NCBI GenBank assembly: GCA_030278955.1
Contig: JAOANR010000002.1
Span: forward strand, 17,657,672-17,721,671
Direction: 5' to 3'
Origin: Hygrophila difformis
Taxonomy: Eukaryota; Streptophyta; Magnoliopsida; Lamiales; Acanthaceae
DNA length: 64,000 nt
Positions 1 to 12,337 of the stretch are shown here, piece by piece. The position numbers and the translations under genes are program-made. Position 1 is the first letter of the stretch, and each line of letters opens with the position of its first letter. Under the pieces are notes generated by a model, which saw only the letters and a program-made list of their open reading frames with translations, was not told where the DNA came from and searched no databases.

Positions 1-2890
1 TGGACCAAAAGTTTTAGCCACTTTCGCCCTTTGGCTACGACGAAGTTCAACTGGTTCAGGAGAAACACTTCCCTTGTCAGTTTGCTTCGGCTGATCAGAA
101 CTCGTAGCTTCATCAAACGTTCTTTTATTTGAACATTCCACTCTATCCTTGTAGGGATATATGTCTTCAAAAAAACACGGCGTTTCTTGATTCAATTATC
201 GTTCCTTCACTTATACCAGATATTTCTGACTTATGTACCAGGAAACGATACGCGCTACTGTTGAGGGCATACCCTATAAAGATACAATCAACTGTTTTGG
301 GGCCGATTGTAACTTGTTTAGGAGGTGGCACCTCAACTTTAGCCAAACACCCCCACACTTTGAGATATTTGAAAGAAGGTTTTCTACCTTTCCATAACTC
401 GTAAGGTGTTACTTCCTTACCTTTGTGAGGTATTTTATTTAAAATATAATTAGCTGTTAAAACAGCTTCCCCCCACAAGTTCTGTGGTAACCCTGAACTA
501 ATCAACAAGGCATTCATCATATCCTTTAGCGTACGGTTCTTGCGTTCCGCAACACCATTGGACTGTGGTGAATATGGCGCTGTAGTTTTATGAATTATTC
601 CGGATTCGGCACATAATTCAGCAAATGGAGCAACATATTCTCCTCCTCGATCACTCCGAATAACCTTAATTCGGCTATTCAATTGAGTTTCAGCCTCAAG
701 CTTGAAGTTTTTAAAAGCTTCAATAGCTTCATCTTTGCTTCTCAACAAATAAAGATAGCAATAACGAGTGCTATCATCAATAAAAGTAATAAAATACTTT
801 TTACCACCCCGAGTTTGCAAAGATCTAAAATCACATACATCAGTATGAATTAAATCCAGGGGTTTAGTATTTCTTTCAACACTTGGAAATGGAGGTTTTG
901 TCATTTTCGCTTCAACACAAATTTCACATTTGTTTTTATCGTTGAATTCCATTTCCTTAAGTAAATTTAAATTTACCAATCTCTTTATAGCATTTTTATT
1001 TGCATGTCCAAGTCTACAATGCCATAAATTAAAACACTCAAGCAAGTAAGAAGAACCTTCAATTTTATTACCAGAAGCTTGCTCAACAACTTGGCGTTTA
1101 GCCATTACATTAAACTTGAAAAGACCATTGGTGAGATAGCCTCTACCAAGGAATTTTCCAAACTTAGTCATGATAAACTTATCAGACTCAAAAACAAGTT
1201 TGAAACCACTACTAACTAGCAGCGAATCAGAAACCAAATTCTTCCGGATATCAGGGACATGCAGCACATCCTTCAGAGTCAAGTTTTTGCCACTAGTCAG
1301 CCTCAGTATCACATTTTCAACGCGAACCACATCAGATGATGCTTGGTTTCCCATGTGCAGCTTTCTGCCTTCAACAGTCCGGTATGAAGTAAAGAACTCC
1401 CTGTTGGCAGCCACATGACACGAAGCCCCGGTATCAACAAACCAACCTTTAGCATCATCAATATGCAATACTGCTTCAGACACCACTGCACAAAGGTTGT
1501 CTTCCCAACCTTCAGGTTCAGCCTGTACCATATGAGAGGCAGGCTTAGCAGGCTTCTTATTCTTCGGCTTTGGGCACTGATTGGCAAAGTGCCCAACCTT
1601 GCCACAGTTGTAGCAATTCCCGGAGAACTTCTTCCTCTTTTGGCCATCGGCAACCGCTTTTCCTTTGCCCGCAGTGGTTGGCTGCTTGCGTTTACCGGTC
1701 ATTTCAGTCAAGTTCGCCTTAGCCTCCACGGAATGGCTCTTTGACACGGCCTTGCGGTTATCCTCCTCGATTCTGATCCGTGTAACAAGATCTTCAAGGG
1801 ACATTTCCTTTTGCTTGTGCATCAGGTAGTTCTTGAAGTCTTTCCATGAAGGAGGCAACTTCTCGATCACAACCGCAGCGTTAAACGCATCGGGCAATTG
1901 CATTCCCTCAGCGTGAACGCCATGTATCAGCAATTGAAACTCTTGAACTTGTTCAACCACTGAACGCCCGTTAACCATCTGAAAACCCAGATATTTGGAA
2001 ACGACATGCTTTTTAGTACCAGCATCCTCGGTTTTATACTTCCGTTCCAACTGAATCCACAATTCCTTTGCACCTTTTACGGAAGAATACACAGCGTACA
2101 AAGGATCCGTGAGAGCACTCAGAATGAAGTTCTTACACATGAAATCACCGTGAACCCATTGTTCTTTGGCGAAGAGCTTCTGAGGATCGGTCTCCATCTC
2201 AGACAGGGACGGCCGGCTGCTCCTCAAAAACCCGGCCAAACCAAGAGTGGTCAGATAGAACAGCATCTTCTGTTGCCACGTCTTGAACTCACGCCCGTCA
2301 AACTTTGACGGCTTCTCGGCCACTCCAAATGACCTAGGCAGCGCCATAGGGACAGAACCCGTTGACGGCCCAACGCCCGGCACGAAGGCCGGCTCCGACT
2401 GAACATAAGTTGGCAAACTAGTGTTCAGCGGCCCCACCGCCCGGTTGCAAACCGGTGTTCATATTATTAAGTCCTGCGGGTGTAATCCCGACTGTTTGTC
2501 CAGAAAAAGGCAGAGACGCCCCAACCGAAGCGTTGGGCTGGAACGAAACAGTTCCAAATGAATGTCCAGAAATGAACTGCCCAGAATTGGGCAAAACGAA
2601 CCCGCCAGAATTAGGCGTCGGCGACGGGGGCAGGAAGGCCGTCGTTGGATCAAGCAAGTATTGATCGACGGAAGCGTTTGGGTCTGCCGTCGGCAGCGGC
2701 AACGGCAGCGGGCAGCGTCACGGGTGGAGGAAGGACAGTGGCAGTGGTCAGCACTGACGGCACCGCTGCGGTTGGGGGTAACGGCAGCGAACGCCTGGAC
2801 AGACCCAGGCATGGGAACGGAGGTGGCGGCAGCAGCGACGGATGAGACGTCAGCGGAGGCGGTGGCGGCAGCAGTGGAACCGTCCATCAT
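1..2890 (-). pseudogene. copia gag-pol polyprotein (Gag, protease, integrase), frameshifted and partial
   Basis: The longest open stretch is 167-2437 (756 codons). In order it holds a copia-type Gag, a CCHC knuckle ([14 protein letters not shown], near residue 275), an aspartic protease motif (FVDTGAS), the integrase zinc region (LWHCRLGH...CEIC) and the integrase core with [13 protein letters not shown] and NGVAERKNR. The N-terminus is split over two frames: a Met-Asp-Gly start at 2890 or 2887, then 2418-2702 in another frame, then back near 2437. At the other end a run of seven A (169-175 on the plus strand) breaks the frame, and codons continue to position 1 with an RRSQRAKVAKTFGP tail typical of the linker before RT. 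No catalytic residue of the visible domains looks lost; the frameshifts make it a pseudogene. Confidence 0.85.
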
Positions 2891-2982
2891 AAACGTCTTG
2901 CGCTTGTAAGAATATGGACGGATGCAGCAACACAGAATGAACGTCGAGTCGAGTTTGGAACTCTTCCCGCAAGACGTTTATG
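2888..2982 (-). repeat. perfect 15-bp inverted repeat spanning the Gag start region
   Basis: Bases 2888-2902 (CATAAACGTCTTGCG) and 2968-2982 are exact reverse complements, separated by 65 bases. On the transcribed minus strand the second arm ends with the first Gag ATG (2890-2888), so the start codon would be paired at the foot of a stem. Confidence 0.7.
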
Positions 2983-3170
2983 CGCCGGTAGTGCTCCGGC
3001 AATGGCAGAACGTCCCCAAAGGTAAAACGACGAATGCCTCGGCGTAGCAGCACCGCAAACGCCGACGACCAGCGAACAAAAACAAAGAGCTGAGGGAGTC
3101 GGGAGGAGAGGATGTATGCAGCAGAAAAAGGATGCAGATGAGAGTATGATTCCTAAGCCTGACCCTGCTG

Positions 3171-3180
3171 CCATTTATAG
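3171..3180 (-). promoter_or_regulatory. TATA box of the copia LTR
   Basis: On the minus strand CTATAAATGG lies about 280 bases before the Gag start, the expected place for the core promoter of this LTR. Confidence 0.5.
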
Positions 3181-3379
3181 GCGTTGGACGAGACGAAACC
3201 GCCGGCAGCCATTGATGGGGCGGTTTCAGCTGGATTTTCAACAGCTGAATTCAAATGGTTTCAACAACTCGTGACGGGTGTTGAAATCAGAGTGGGCCTC
3301 AACGACTGGGCTTGGCGCATGGGCTTGACAAATAAACTTTGTCTAAAAAATTAGACAGGCCCAAAGCCCAATTACCAAG

Positions 3380-3520
3380 ATCCAAGTCCCAAGTCCAAGT
3401 CCAAGTCCCAGTCCAAGTCCAAGTCCAAGTCCAAGTCCAAGTCCACGGGCACGGGCACGGGCGACGGCGCGGCGCGGCGCGGCTCGGCTCGGCTCGGGAC
3501 GGGACGGGACGGGACGGGCA
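3380..3520. repeat. composite microsatellite (CAAGTC / CGGGCA / GGCTC / GGGAC units)
   Basis: Four successive simple repeats: CAAGTC hexamers, then CGGGCA, then GCGCG and GGCTC pentamers, then GGGAC pentamers. They lie upstream of the TATA box inside the LTR. The open frames across them only encode low-complexity repeats. Confidence 0.85.
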
Positions 3521-3861
3521 CGCGCGTGTGGGCTTCCCCCACACTTGATCAATCTGTATTAGTTTAATTGTTTCTAACACGCAGAACAATATAAACTAAT
3601 TTAACTCCCACTGCTTAAGCGATGTGGGACGCGCCACTTTAACCTACCCTTTAACAATCATTTAAATACAATCGTTTCAACTAGCCGCATTCAATGACCC
3701 ATTTCGACCACTTATTTCTCACTCACCCGACAGCGGTTTTGAGAAAATAAATGCACTACGACAATCTACGCGAAACGTAGAATTCGTATACGCTATTTAA
3801 TTAATCCAAATTAAATAACGTCATTACGCAAAAAGGAGCTCAAAACCCCCTTTTTCCAACA

Positions 3862-6043
3862 ATTTATGATGCTTATTTCTTAATAAAAAAAAGTTTTGCA
3901 GTATATATCCAAAAGATACGAAGTGATCAATTAACTTTATCGCCAAAAAAAAAAAAAAAAACTTTATTTCATGCAATGTATATGTTGTAAAATATCATAC
4001 GAGCTTATTTTTCAAACTTAAAAACAATCCATAATAATCATACAGAATATGACTTATAATTTGTTCTATAAGTTTTTCTAGGAAGTTACTAAAAGAAATT
4101 GTACATTAGTAAGAATCGCTACTATTGTCCGAGTTATAATAGTCATTTATATAAGCATTCACTTGAATTTGGAGTGCAGCCATGTCCCCAATTTTCCCAT
4201 TTCTTTCATAGTGTACGCACTTATATTAGGAGCTGAATAAAGCCCACAGGGTTTTCAATTTCCATTGCAATCCGAAATTGCTATTTGTCTCCTCAATCAC
4301 TTTATGTTTTTTTAATTATTATTTTATTGTTTTTAAAAAAAATCATTGATAAGTTCTTTGCATTATCATGTATATGCTCGGCCTACGACTCATGAATTAA
4401 GAAGTCTGACAACAAGGTGTACTCGACACGATAGAATTATTATGCTTTTTTTATGACACTCGGGTATTCATTTTAATTAAGTGATGCCAGCACTGAATTG
4501 CTCATCCTTACTTGTTTTAAATCATGTGGTGATTTATGTCATCTATTGATTCATGATTGGGCTTTTTAATTTGATCCGTTTTTGCTGCATTTTTTGTCTA
4601 TCATTATATTCCTTTTCCGTTAAAATCTTCTGAGTACATTAGATTGGAAACAAATAAAAAATTCAGACTCTTTAGTAATTCATTTTTATATGTAAGTTTT
4701 TTGGTTCTTCGAACTAGGAATGTGATGGTTTAATTTGATGTTATCCAATTTTGCATTAGATTTGCACATTACGATATAATTCAATCAATAGCGGGCTTCT
4801 CTGTCTTCATTAACACTGGGCTTCTTTTTTTGTCGGAGTACTATTTCTGGCTACATTATGTCTTTGATTCTCTATTTATTGCATGTGTCTTTAAAATGCT
4901 ACAGTGAAAATTCTCTGTCTTCTTGCTGCATTCTGGGATGTTGTAATGACTCTTGAATATTGCACTTATCTTCATTACCTTTTTTTTTTAAAGTAGTTAC
5001 TTTGAGCTAATGGTAGAATTTATAGGACTCATTTTCAGATTATTGAATTGATGAGTGATGTGGTAAATCAACCTGAAAGACAATTGTAAATTCCTGTAAC
5101 TCTATAGTTTGCAGCCGGCTGTTGCAGTTACATATACCTTATTCAGGATAAAGATCGGCTTCTCTGAGGGCATGTTATATGAAATCTCTGATGTTATATG
5201 AAAACTGGATAGTGTCAAGGTGAGTTTATGCTGCCCGATCAGTGATGATGCCTACCTATTATGTTACAAATGGACCATTGGTTAAATGTTTTGATTGAAA
5301 TTCCTCTCTAAATAGCCAAACAAAAATTAAGGATTTGGAGTGACTTGAATGGATTTTAATTCTTGCATTCATAATGGAACCGACAGTCCATTAAATAATA
5401 TCTGGAAGTTACAAATGTTGTTTATGTGAAATTTATCATGTGGATTAAATTAGCATCTTACCTGAAATGAGTTTATGGATAACACATGTGGCTTTCTTAA
5501 GCTTCAAGTCTAGATCAATTGATTTATAATGGAAGTGATACCTCTTTCTTGGTCTTTAGTGAATACACAGGCTTGCATCATACTTGAATACACAAGCTTG
5601 CCTTAAAATTTGTGCTGCAAATTTTAGAGTTTATCACACAGCTTTTAATTCTTATGAATATGGCAATTGCCGAAGCATGACGACCCCTCATTCCAGCATC
5701 ATGTATACTTCACAACCTGTATCAGACTTTCCACATATCCAGATACCCAATTGTTGGCGCGCAGCGGAGCGCGCGACTGAACGAGTTCGAGTATATACAT
5801 ATATGTATATATTAATTAATAATAAAAAAAATAAATAATAATCATGTGGTTCAAACTTTAGAAGACCTCTTGTAATTTTTGTGATATGAACTCCCACCAT
5901 ATTTTCTCTGACTTCCGCTTCTTAAAAAAACTTTAGAAGCCTCTTATTTCTCATAATTAGTGGATATTGATAATTGAATAAATGGACGTTAATGATGTTA
6001 TATATGGATTTGAAGCTCGCCATTAGTTTTGAATTAAAAAAAC
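3862..6043. other. AT-rich stretch without a recognised gene or TE
   Basis: No long open frame, LTR end or TE protein was found. There are poly-A/T runs and a TACATATATGTA palindrome near 5797. A possible exon-like piece (about 5115-5219), bounded by a TTTGCAG acceptor and an AAG/GTGAGT donor, is the only gene-like signal; its reading frame contains a stop and I do not recognise it. Confidence 0.4.
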
Positions 6044-6175
6044 TTATATGTTGAGAACACATTAAATGAGTTGTGTATGCCTTATCTTTACTGCCTAACT
6101 ATGGCTCTACAATTGCGGCTAATTTGACTATTCATCCGCCATCAACATTGACTGGTGTGTATAGTAGCATTTGTT

Positions 6176-7228
6176 TTTTATTTTTTATTTTTTGTGTAAA
6201 AGGATGCAAAAGCATCAGCCAAAGAAGAAAAGAAAAGAACAAAAAGCAACTAGTAAAAAAAGAAGAAGAAAACTAAAACCGGGGGTACCAAGCCCCCGAC
6301 ATGTCGGCAGACAGCAAAGACCGAACATCATCCGGAGGGAACGCCCAAGTCGTGAAGAACTCCACTGAACGAGAACCCCTCTTCGCCAAAGCATCCCAAC
6401 TGAGTTGCCCTCTCTCAAGATATGATACCACTTGTAGCCCGGGTGAGAGGCAAGCGTATCCCGGATATTCCTGACCAACGCAAAATGGCTATGATCCGCC
6501 TCAAGCTCCTGCTCAATGAGTCTCAAAGCATCCTCAAAGTTAGAATAACAACATATGAACTCAATAACCAAACTATGAGCCCGATTAACACCATTCCAAA
6601 TAGCATGAAGCTCCGCATCAAGATTAGGGGAGGATCCAATCGAACCCGAAAACCCCTCCACCCAACGCCCGCTCCCATCACGAAAACACCTCCAAACCCT
6701 GCACGCCTCGGATTCCCTAAAGAACTACCATCAACATGCAGGATCAGACCATTAAACCAGTTTGGGTTCCATTGAACCAACCTCATCTCTCGAACACGAG
6801 TCATGCGGCCACACACCTCATCAAAGGCTGAGCCCAGAAACCGAGCCCGACAGATCACCATAGCAACATTAGGAATTTCATTCATGAAACACATTTTATT
6901 CCTACCCATCCAAATGCACCAAATCGTAGCCCATTGATATCCCGACCATTGCTTACCAAAACGGGCAAGGAAAAGAGAGGCATCCGTGAACCGCGAGATC
7001 CAATGAGGTGACGGAAAGCCTCCCACCTGCCTCCACACCTCCCTAACCCAAGTGCACTGAAATAACATGTGCATGAATGTCACCTCACCATCGCCACAGA
7101 CGCTGCATGCGGCTGAATGGGACAGGCCACGATAGTGACGCACAGAATTGATGGGCACATCATTATGGGTTGCTAACCAAGCAAACAACCGCACCTTCTC
7201 AGGTGCTCGGATTTTCCAACCCAAAAAA
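6176..7228 (-). mobile_element. 5'-truncated L1-type LINE inserted antisense in the LTR
   Basis: The 13-bp sequence AGTAGCATTTGTT occurs on both sides (6163-6175 and 7229-7241) and only once in the uninterrupted 3' LTR, so it is the TSD. An A-rich tail in minus-strand sense lies at the 6176 end, and the 5' end stops inside the coding region. This is the product expected from target-primed reverse transcription with incomplete copying. Confidence 0.92.
6273..7228 (-). pseudogene. LINE ORF2 C-terminus: zinc-binding RT tail plus RNase H
   Basis: Reading leftwards from 7228, the first part has the plant LINE zf-RVT signature (PEKVRLFAWLATHNDVPIN...CSVCGDGEVTFMHMLFQC). An RNase H fold follows (LHVDGSSLGNPRRAGFGGV, then LDAELHAIWNG and LREGNSV). 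The frame shifts near 6660 and again near 6340. The natural end is probably the stop at 6273-6275 after SGAWYPRF, just before the 3' UTR and A-rich tail. The RT core and endonuclease are missing because of 5' truncation. Confidence 0.85.
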
Positions 7229-7534
7229 AGTAGCATTTGTTCATTTCTATATAATGGGGTTATGTAGTATTATGTAATGACATATTCAAAAAAAGTAAAA
7301 GCAAAACCTGCACTACAATTCTCTCCCTTTCATTATTATTTCTCTACCCACAGCCAAGAATCATTTTTCTTTTATACTTGCCCTTACACAACTTTAAATC
7401 TGCATATTATACACTTATACATTTTGGCCAAACTAGAGGTTATAGGTTAATATAACACGTCATCAACACGAGAAGACTCTGCCGAGTAACAGACTTTGAG
7501 GTATAATTTTTATTCTAAAATTTTCAATAAGATT

Positions 7535-8541
7535 ATGGCTAACCTTGCAAAGCAGGATTTTGCTCACTTAACCGTTGAAGGAAGCAATTATATGTCTTGG
7601 GCCCGAGATGTGAAAATGCATCTTACTTCAATGGGTCTGGAAGATACTATTGCTGAAGGCAAAAATCCCAGCCATCAGAATCAGGCAAAAGCCATGATTT
7701 TCTTGTGCCATCATATCGAAAAGGCACTTAAAATGGAGTACGTGATTGTGGAATCCAGATATGATAATCTTAAAAAGACGGTGCTTCCAAAAGCTCGTGA
7801 TGACTGGCAAAACCTGGGACTTCAAAAATTCAAAATAGTCCGGGAATATAATTCTGTTGTGTTCAAAATTACGGTCCAAATGCAATTATGTGGGCAAAAG
7901 ATTTCTGAAGAAGAAATACTTGAAAAAACGTATTCTACGTTTCATGCTAAAAACTCAGTATTGAGTGAGCAATATCGTCAAAAGGTTTTCAAAGATATTC
8001 TGATCTTATCACCTGCTTATTATTGGCTGAACAAAACAGCCTATTGTTGTTGAGAAATCATGAATCTAGGCCCACATGTGCAAAACCGTTCCCTGAGGTG
8101 AATGCGGCTCAATCAACGAAATATGTGCATGATCGTGGGCACATTAAAAATCAAAATGATGATCGTGGCAAAAATCGGCATCACAATCGAGGCAGAGGTG
8201 AATCATCTCGTCAAAATAATTATAAAAATAAGCCTCGATTTGAACAAAATTGCAGATATGATACCAGAAGGCCTTACAAACCACAACAAAGAAATTATGC
8301 AAAAAAGCATAAACAAAATGATGAAATTTGTGATCGTTGTGGAATTAAAGGCCATCCGACTCAAACATGCCACACAGCTAAACACTTAGCTGAACTGTAT
8401 CAGGCCTCGAAACCAAAAGAAAGACAAGGTGTTGAATCACACCATAATGCCCATGATGATACATATGATGATATATTAAAAGATAACATCACGCACCTGG
8501 ATGCTGATGATTTTGTGGAGCGAGATACTATTGCAAAATAA
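7535..8541 (+). pseudogene. copia Gag, one frameshift
   Basis: The start is taken at ATG 7535 (MANLAKQDF), shortly after the 5' LTR; the first part is typical of copia Gag (YMSWARDVKMHL). The frame closes at 8053 and coding sense continues in another frame from about 8023 to the stop at 8541. The C-terminal part is basic and carries one CCHC knuckle (CDRCGIKGHPTQTCH, 8330-8374). Gag ends with its own stop, so gag and pol are separate here. Confidence 0.82.
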
Positions 8542-8711
8542 TATATTATATAGCTATATATATATTGTACTTATCTTTTATAATTCCTGTTTAATATAAA
8601 TAATGATATCTTGTACTTCCCTTTTATTATCCATGTATAATATAATATGTTTTGCATTAATAATATTTATATTGTTGATGTTTAATATCCTTCTTATATT
8701 CCTGTAAAGAA
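8542..8711 (+). other. AT-rich gap between gag and pol
   Basis: About 170 bases of TA-rich sequence with stops in all forward frames separate the Gag stop from the first pol codon. It ends CCTGTAAAG just before ATG 8712. It may be a non-coding spacer or an intron-like segment; nothing in this window decides which. Confidence 0.5.
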
Positions 8712-11700
8712 ATGGATGCTGGAAATTCAAAAGTTGGAGATGATATCTGCCTCATTGACAGTGCAACACCGCATAGCATTTTGAAAAATAAAAGCTATTT
8801 CTCCAATTTAAAATTGGAAAAGACCGCAGTGAAAACTATAAGCGGTAATGCAAAATGCATTGAAGGCACCGGTAGAGCTGTTATATTTCTCCCTGAAGGG
8901 ACAAAAATGGCGATTGAAAACGCCTTGTTCTCACGCAAAGCTCGAAGAAATTTACTGAGCTTCAATAATATTCGAAAAAATGGATATCACATTGAAACAT
9001 CAAAAGAGGCAGATCACGAGTATCTTTTGATAACTCGAATTGAAAATGGCATGAAATTTGTGAATGAAAAATTTCCATGTTACTCCTCTGGCTTATACTA
9101 TACGAAAATATGTGCCGCATAAATACATAACCTAGTAGGCTTGAAAGCTACTAGTGAATTTATTACCTGTCACGATAGACTTGGGCATCCTGGCAGTGTA
9201 ATGCTGAGGCGAATTTTTGAAAATTCAAATGGCCATACATTGAAAAGGCAAATGATATTGATCCCAAATGAGTTCAATTGTGCAGCCTGTTCACAAGGGA
9301 AATTGATAACCAGACCATCTCCAGTAAAAGTGGGAAATGAATCCCCTACATTCCTAGAAAGAATTCAAGGCGATATATGTGGACCTATTGATCCACCGTG
9401 TGGACCTTTCAAGTACTTTATGGTACTAATTGATGTGTCATCACACTGGTCACACATTTGTTTATTATCAACTCGCAATCTGGCATTCGCAAGATTACTT
9501 GCACAAATTATAAAATTGCGAGCACATTTGCCAGATCATCCGATAAAGAAAATACGCTTTGATAATGCTGGAAAATATACATCACATGCATTTGATGATT
9601 TTTGCATGTCGATTGGAATTACTGTCGAACACCCTGTGCATCATGTGTACACGCAAAATGGTCTGGCCGAATCATTTATTAAACGATTGCAATTAATTGC
9701 AAGGCCATTGTTAATGAAATCAAAACTCCATGTTTTTGCTTGGGGACATGCTATATTGCATGCAGCAGCACTTGTGAAAATAAGGCCGACAAGCTATCAT
9801 AGCTACTCCCCTACACAAATTGTGTTTGGAAAGGAGCCCAATGTATCCCACTTGCGAATTTTTGGGTGTGCGGTTTATGTACCAATTGCGCCACCACAAC
9901 GTACAAAAATGGGACCTCAAAGAAGGTTGGGCATATATGTCGGGTATGAATCACCCTCGATTATCAAATATATTGAGCCAAAAATGGGTGATTTATTTAC
10001 TGCAAGTTTTGCAGACTGTCATTTTGATGAAACTCAATTCCCGACATTAGGGGGAGGAAATGATCAACTAAAAAAAGAAATATCTTGGCAAAGTCCATTT
10101 GATTTCCTTGATCCTCGTACAAGGCAATGCGAACTTGAAGTTCAAAGAATTGTACATTTGCAGGGATTTGCAAATCAATTACCCGATGCTTTTAATGATG
10201 CTGATAAAGTCACAAAATCATATATTGCAGCAACAAATGCTCCAGCTAATATAAATATCCCAAAAGGGCAAATTCCGAGTGCAAATGAACCTACTGCATG
10301 CCTGAAGCGTGGTAGGCCTTTGGGTTCCAAGGATAAAAATCCACGAAAGAATAAAATTATCCATATGGGTGATAAATCAATCACCGATGATACTCCCGAT
10401 GGAGAAATTGATTCAACCCCCGAAAAGGTTGAACCTGAAAATATTCACCCAGATGAAAATGAAGTTACTGAAACTTCTTTCAATTATATCAATACTGGGA
10501 AATGTTGGAACCGAAAAGAAACAAACGTTGATAATGCTTTTGCATACAACGTTGCACTCGATGTAATGGAAAATAACGAGGATCCTGAACCAAGATCAGT
10601 TGAAGAATGTCGGAAAAGAAATGATTGGGCAAAATGGAAAAATGCGATTCAGTCTGAACTAGATTCACTGAATAAACGAAAAGTATTCGGCTCTATTGTC
10701 CAAACACCGAAAAATGTGAAGCCCGTTGGCTACAGATGGGTATTTGTGAGAAAAAGAAATGAAAACAATGAAGTTGCTGAATATAAGGCAAGGCTTGTAG
10801 CCAAAGGTTTTTCCCAATGACCCGGAATTGATTTTGAAGAAACATATTCCCCGGTTATGGATGGAATAACATTCAGGTATCTAATGAGCCTAGTAGTGCG
10901 AGAAAATCTTGAAATGAGGCTGATGGATGTTGTTACTGCATATTTATATGGCTCATTGGAAAATGATATTTATATGAAAATACCTGAAGGGTTTAAGTTA
11001 CCTAAGTCTTGCAACTCAAAACCCAGAGAAACTTATTCCATCAAATTGCAAAAATCATTGTATGGGCTCTAGCAATCTGGCCGAATGTGGTATAACCGTC
11101 TCAGTGAAAGTTAAATAAAAGAAGGTTATACAAATGACCCTATCAGTCCTTGTGTATTTATAAAGAAAAATGGGTCAGAATTTGTTATCGTCGCAGTCTA
11201 CGTTGACGATTTAAATTTAATTGGAACTACTGAAGAGTTGAAAAAGGCAGTTGAATATCTGAAAAAAGAGTTCGAAATCAAGGATTTCGGGAAAATGAAA
11301 TTTTGCCTTGGCCTACAAATTGAGCATTTGGAAAAAGGCATATTCGTTCATCAATCAGCTTATACCCAAAAGGTATTAAAGCAATTTCGAATGGATTATG
11401 CTCATCCGCTAAATAATCCAATGGTCGTTCGGGCACTTGATCCTGCAAAGGATCCATTTAAGCCAAAAGAAGATAATGAAGAACAACTTGGCCCAGAAAT
11501 GCCATATTTAAGCGCAATTGGCGCTTTAATGTATCTTGCAAATAGCACGCGACCTGATATCGCGTTAGCAGTCAATTTACTCGCAAGATTCAGTTCTTGC
11601 CCTAATCAATGACATTGGAAGGGCATAAAGCACATTTTTCGCTATCTCCCAGGAGCATTTGATCTTGGGTTATTTTACCCAAAATACTCTCGACATGAGT

Positions 11701-12200
11701 TAATCGGCTATGCTGATGCAGGTTATTTATCAGATCCACACAAAGCCAAATCTCAGGCAGGCTATGTCTTTACTTGTGGCGAAACTGTCATCTCTTGGAG
11801 GTCAATGAAGCAGACTTTAACTGCTACTTCTTCTAATCATGCCGAGATATTAGCAATCCATGAGGCAAGTCGAGAATGTGTTTGGTTGAGGTCAATGACT
11901 CAACATATATTGAGAGGTTGTGGTTTAATCATTGGACCACAAATGCCCCCAAAAATTTTATTTGAAGATAATTCAGCTTGTATAGCCCAGTTGAAAGGGG
12001 GTTATATCAAAAGAGATAGAAAACATATTTCACCAAAGTTCTTCTACACTCATGATCTTCAAAAGAATGGTGAAATTGATGTGCAGCAAATTCGATCAGA
12101 AAATAATTTAGCGGATCTAATTGCCAAGGCATTGCCGACTGCAACATTCGAGAAGCTCGTGAAGAAAATTGGAATGTGGCGGCTTCGAGATTTAAAATGA
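8712..12200 (+). pseudogene. copia Pol: protease, integrase, reverse transcriptase, RNase H; in-frame stops
   Basis: One frame runs from 8712 to 12200 interrupted by five stops: TAA 9120, TGA 10818, TAG 11070, TAA near 11115 and TGA 11610. Domains in order: aspartic protease (LIDSATPHSIL), integrase zinc region (CHDRLGHPG...CAACSQGK), integrase core (QGDICGPI, FDNAGKY, NGLAESF), RT (GYRWVFVRKR, KARLVAKGFSQ, and the catalytic YVDD at 11199-11210), and RNase H (YADAGYLSD, SSNHAEILA, EDNSACI). Two of the stops look like CGA to TGA changes, as expected from methylcytosine loss in a silenced element. All expected copia domains are present in the normal order. Confidence 0.9.
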
Positions 12201-12326
12201 TGTCCAAATCAGAGGGAGCAGTGAATACAAAAATAATGTACTCTTTTTCCTTCACTAGGATTTTTTTCCCACGGAATTTTTTCCTAGTAAGGTTTTAACG
12301 AGGCATATTCTATATACACAAGGCAT

Positions 12327-12337
12327 CCAAGAGGGAG
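12327..12337 (+). promoter_or_regulatory. polypurine tract
   Basis: CCAAGAGGGAG lies directly before the TG of the 3' LTR, where plus-strand DNA synthesis is primed in LTR retrotransposons. Confidence 0.75.

Larger units (their letters stand above)
1..3861 (-). mobile_element. Ty1/copia LTR retrotransposon, left part outside window
   Basis: The element is transcribed leftwards: LTR at the right, then gag, protease and integrase, with reverse transcriptase and the second LTR beyond position 1. Its outer end at 3861 reads TGTTGGAAAAAGG on the minus strand, the usual TG start of a copia LTR. The reading frame is broken in several places, so this copy is probably dead. The TSD cannot be checked because the other end is not in the window. 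Confidence 0.85.
2905..3861 (-). repeat. 5' LTR of the left copia element
   Basis: The outer end at 3861 begins TGTTGG on the minus strand. A TATA box lies at 3171-3180. The inner end is put near 2905 because TTACA falls there just before the Gag start, but no standard initiator-Met primer site (TGGTATCAGAGC) follows, so this boundary is uncertain. The LTR is GC-rich in its middle because of simple repeats. Confidence 0.55.
6049..7457 (+). repeat. 5' LTR of copia element, split by a LINE
   Basis: Without the LINE it matches the 343-bp 3' LTR almost base for base. The LTR sequence stops at 6175 and resumes at 7229 or 7242, depending on which TSD copy is counted. Confidence 0.9.

Noticed and set aside
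3299..3589. Minus-strand frames with repeated Trp-Thr or Leu-Gly
   Set aside because: They are translations of the composite microsatellite.
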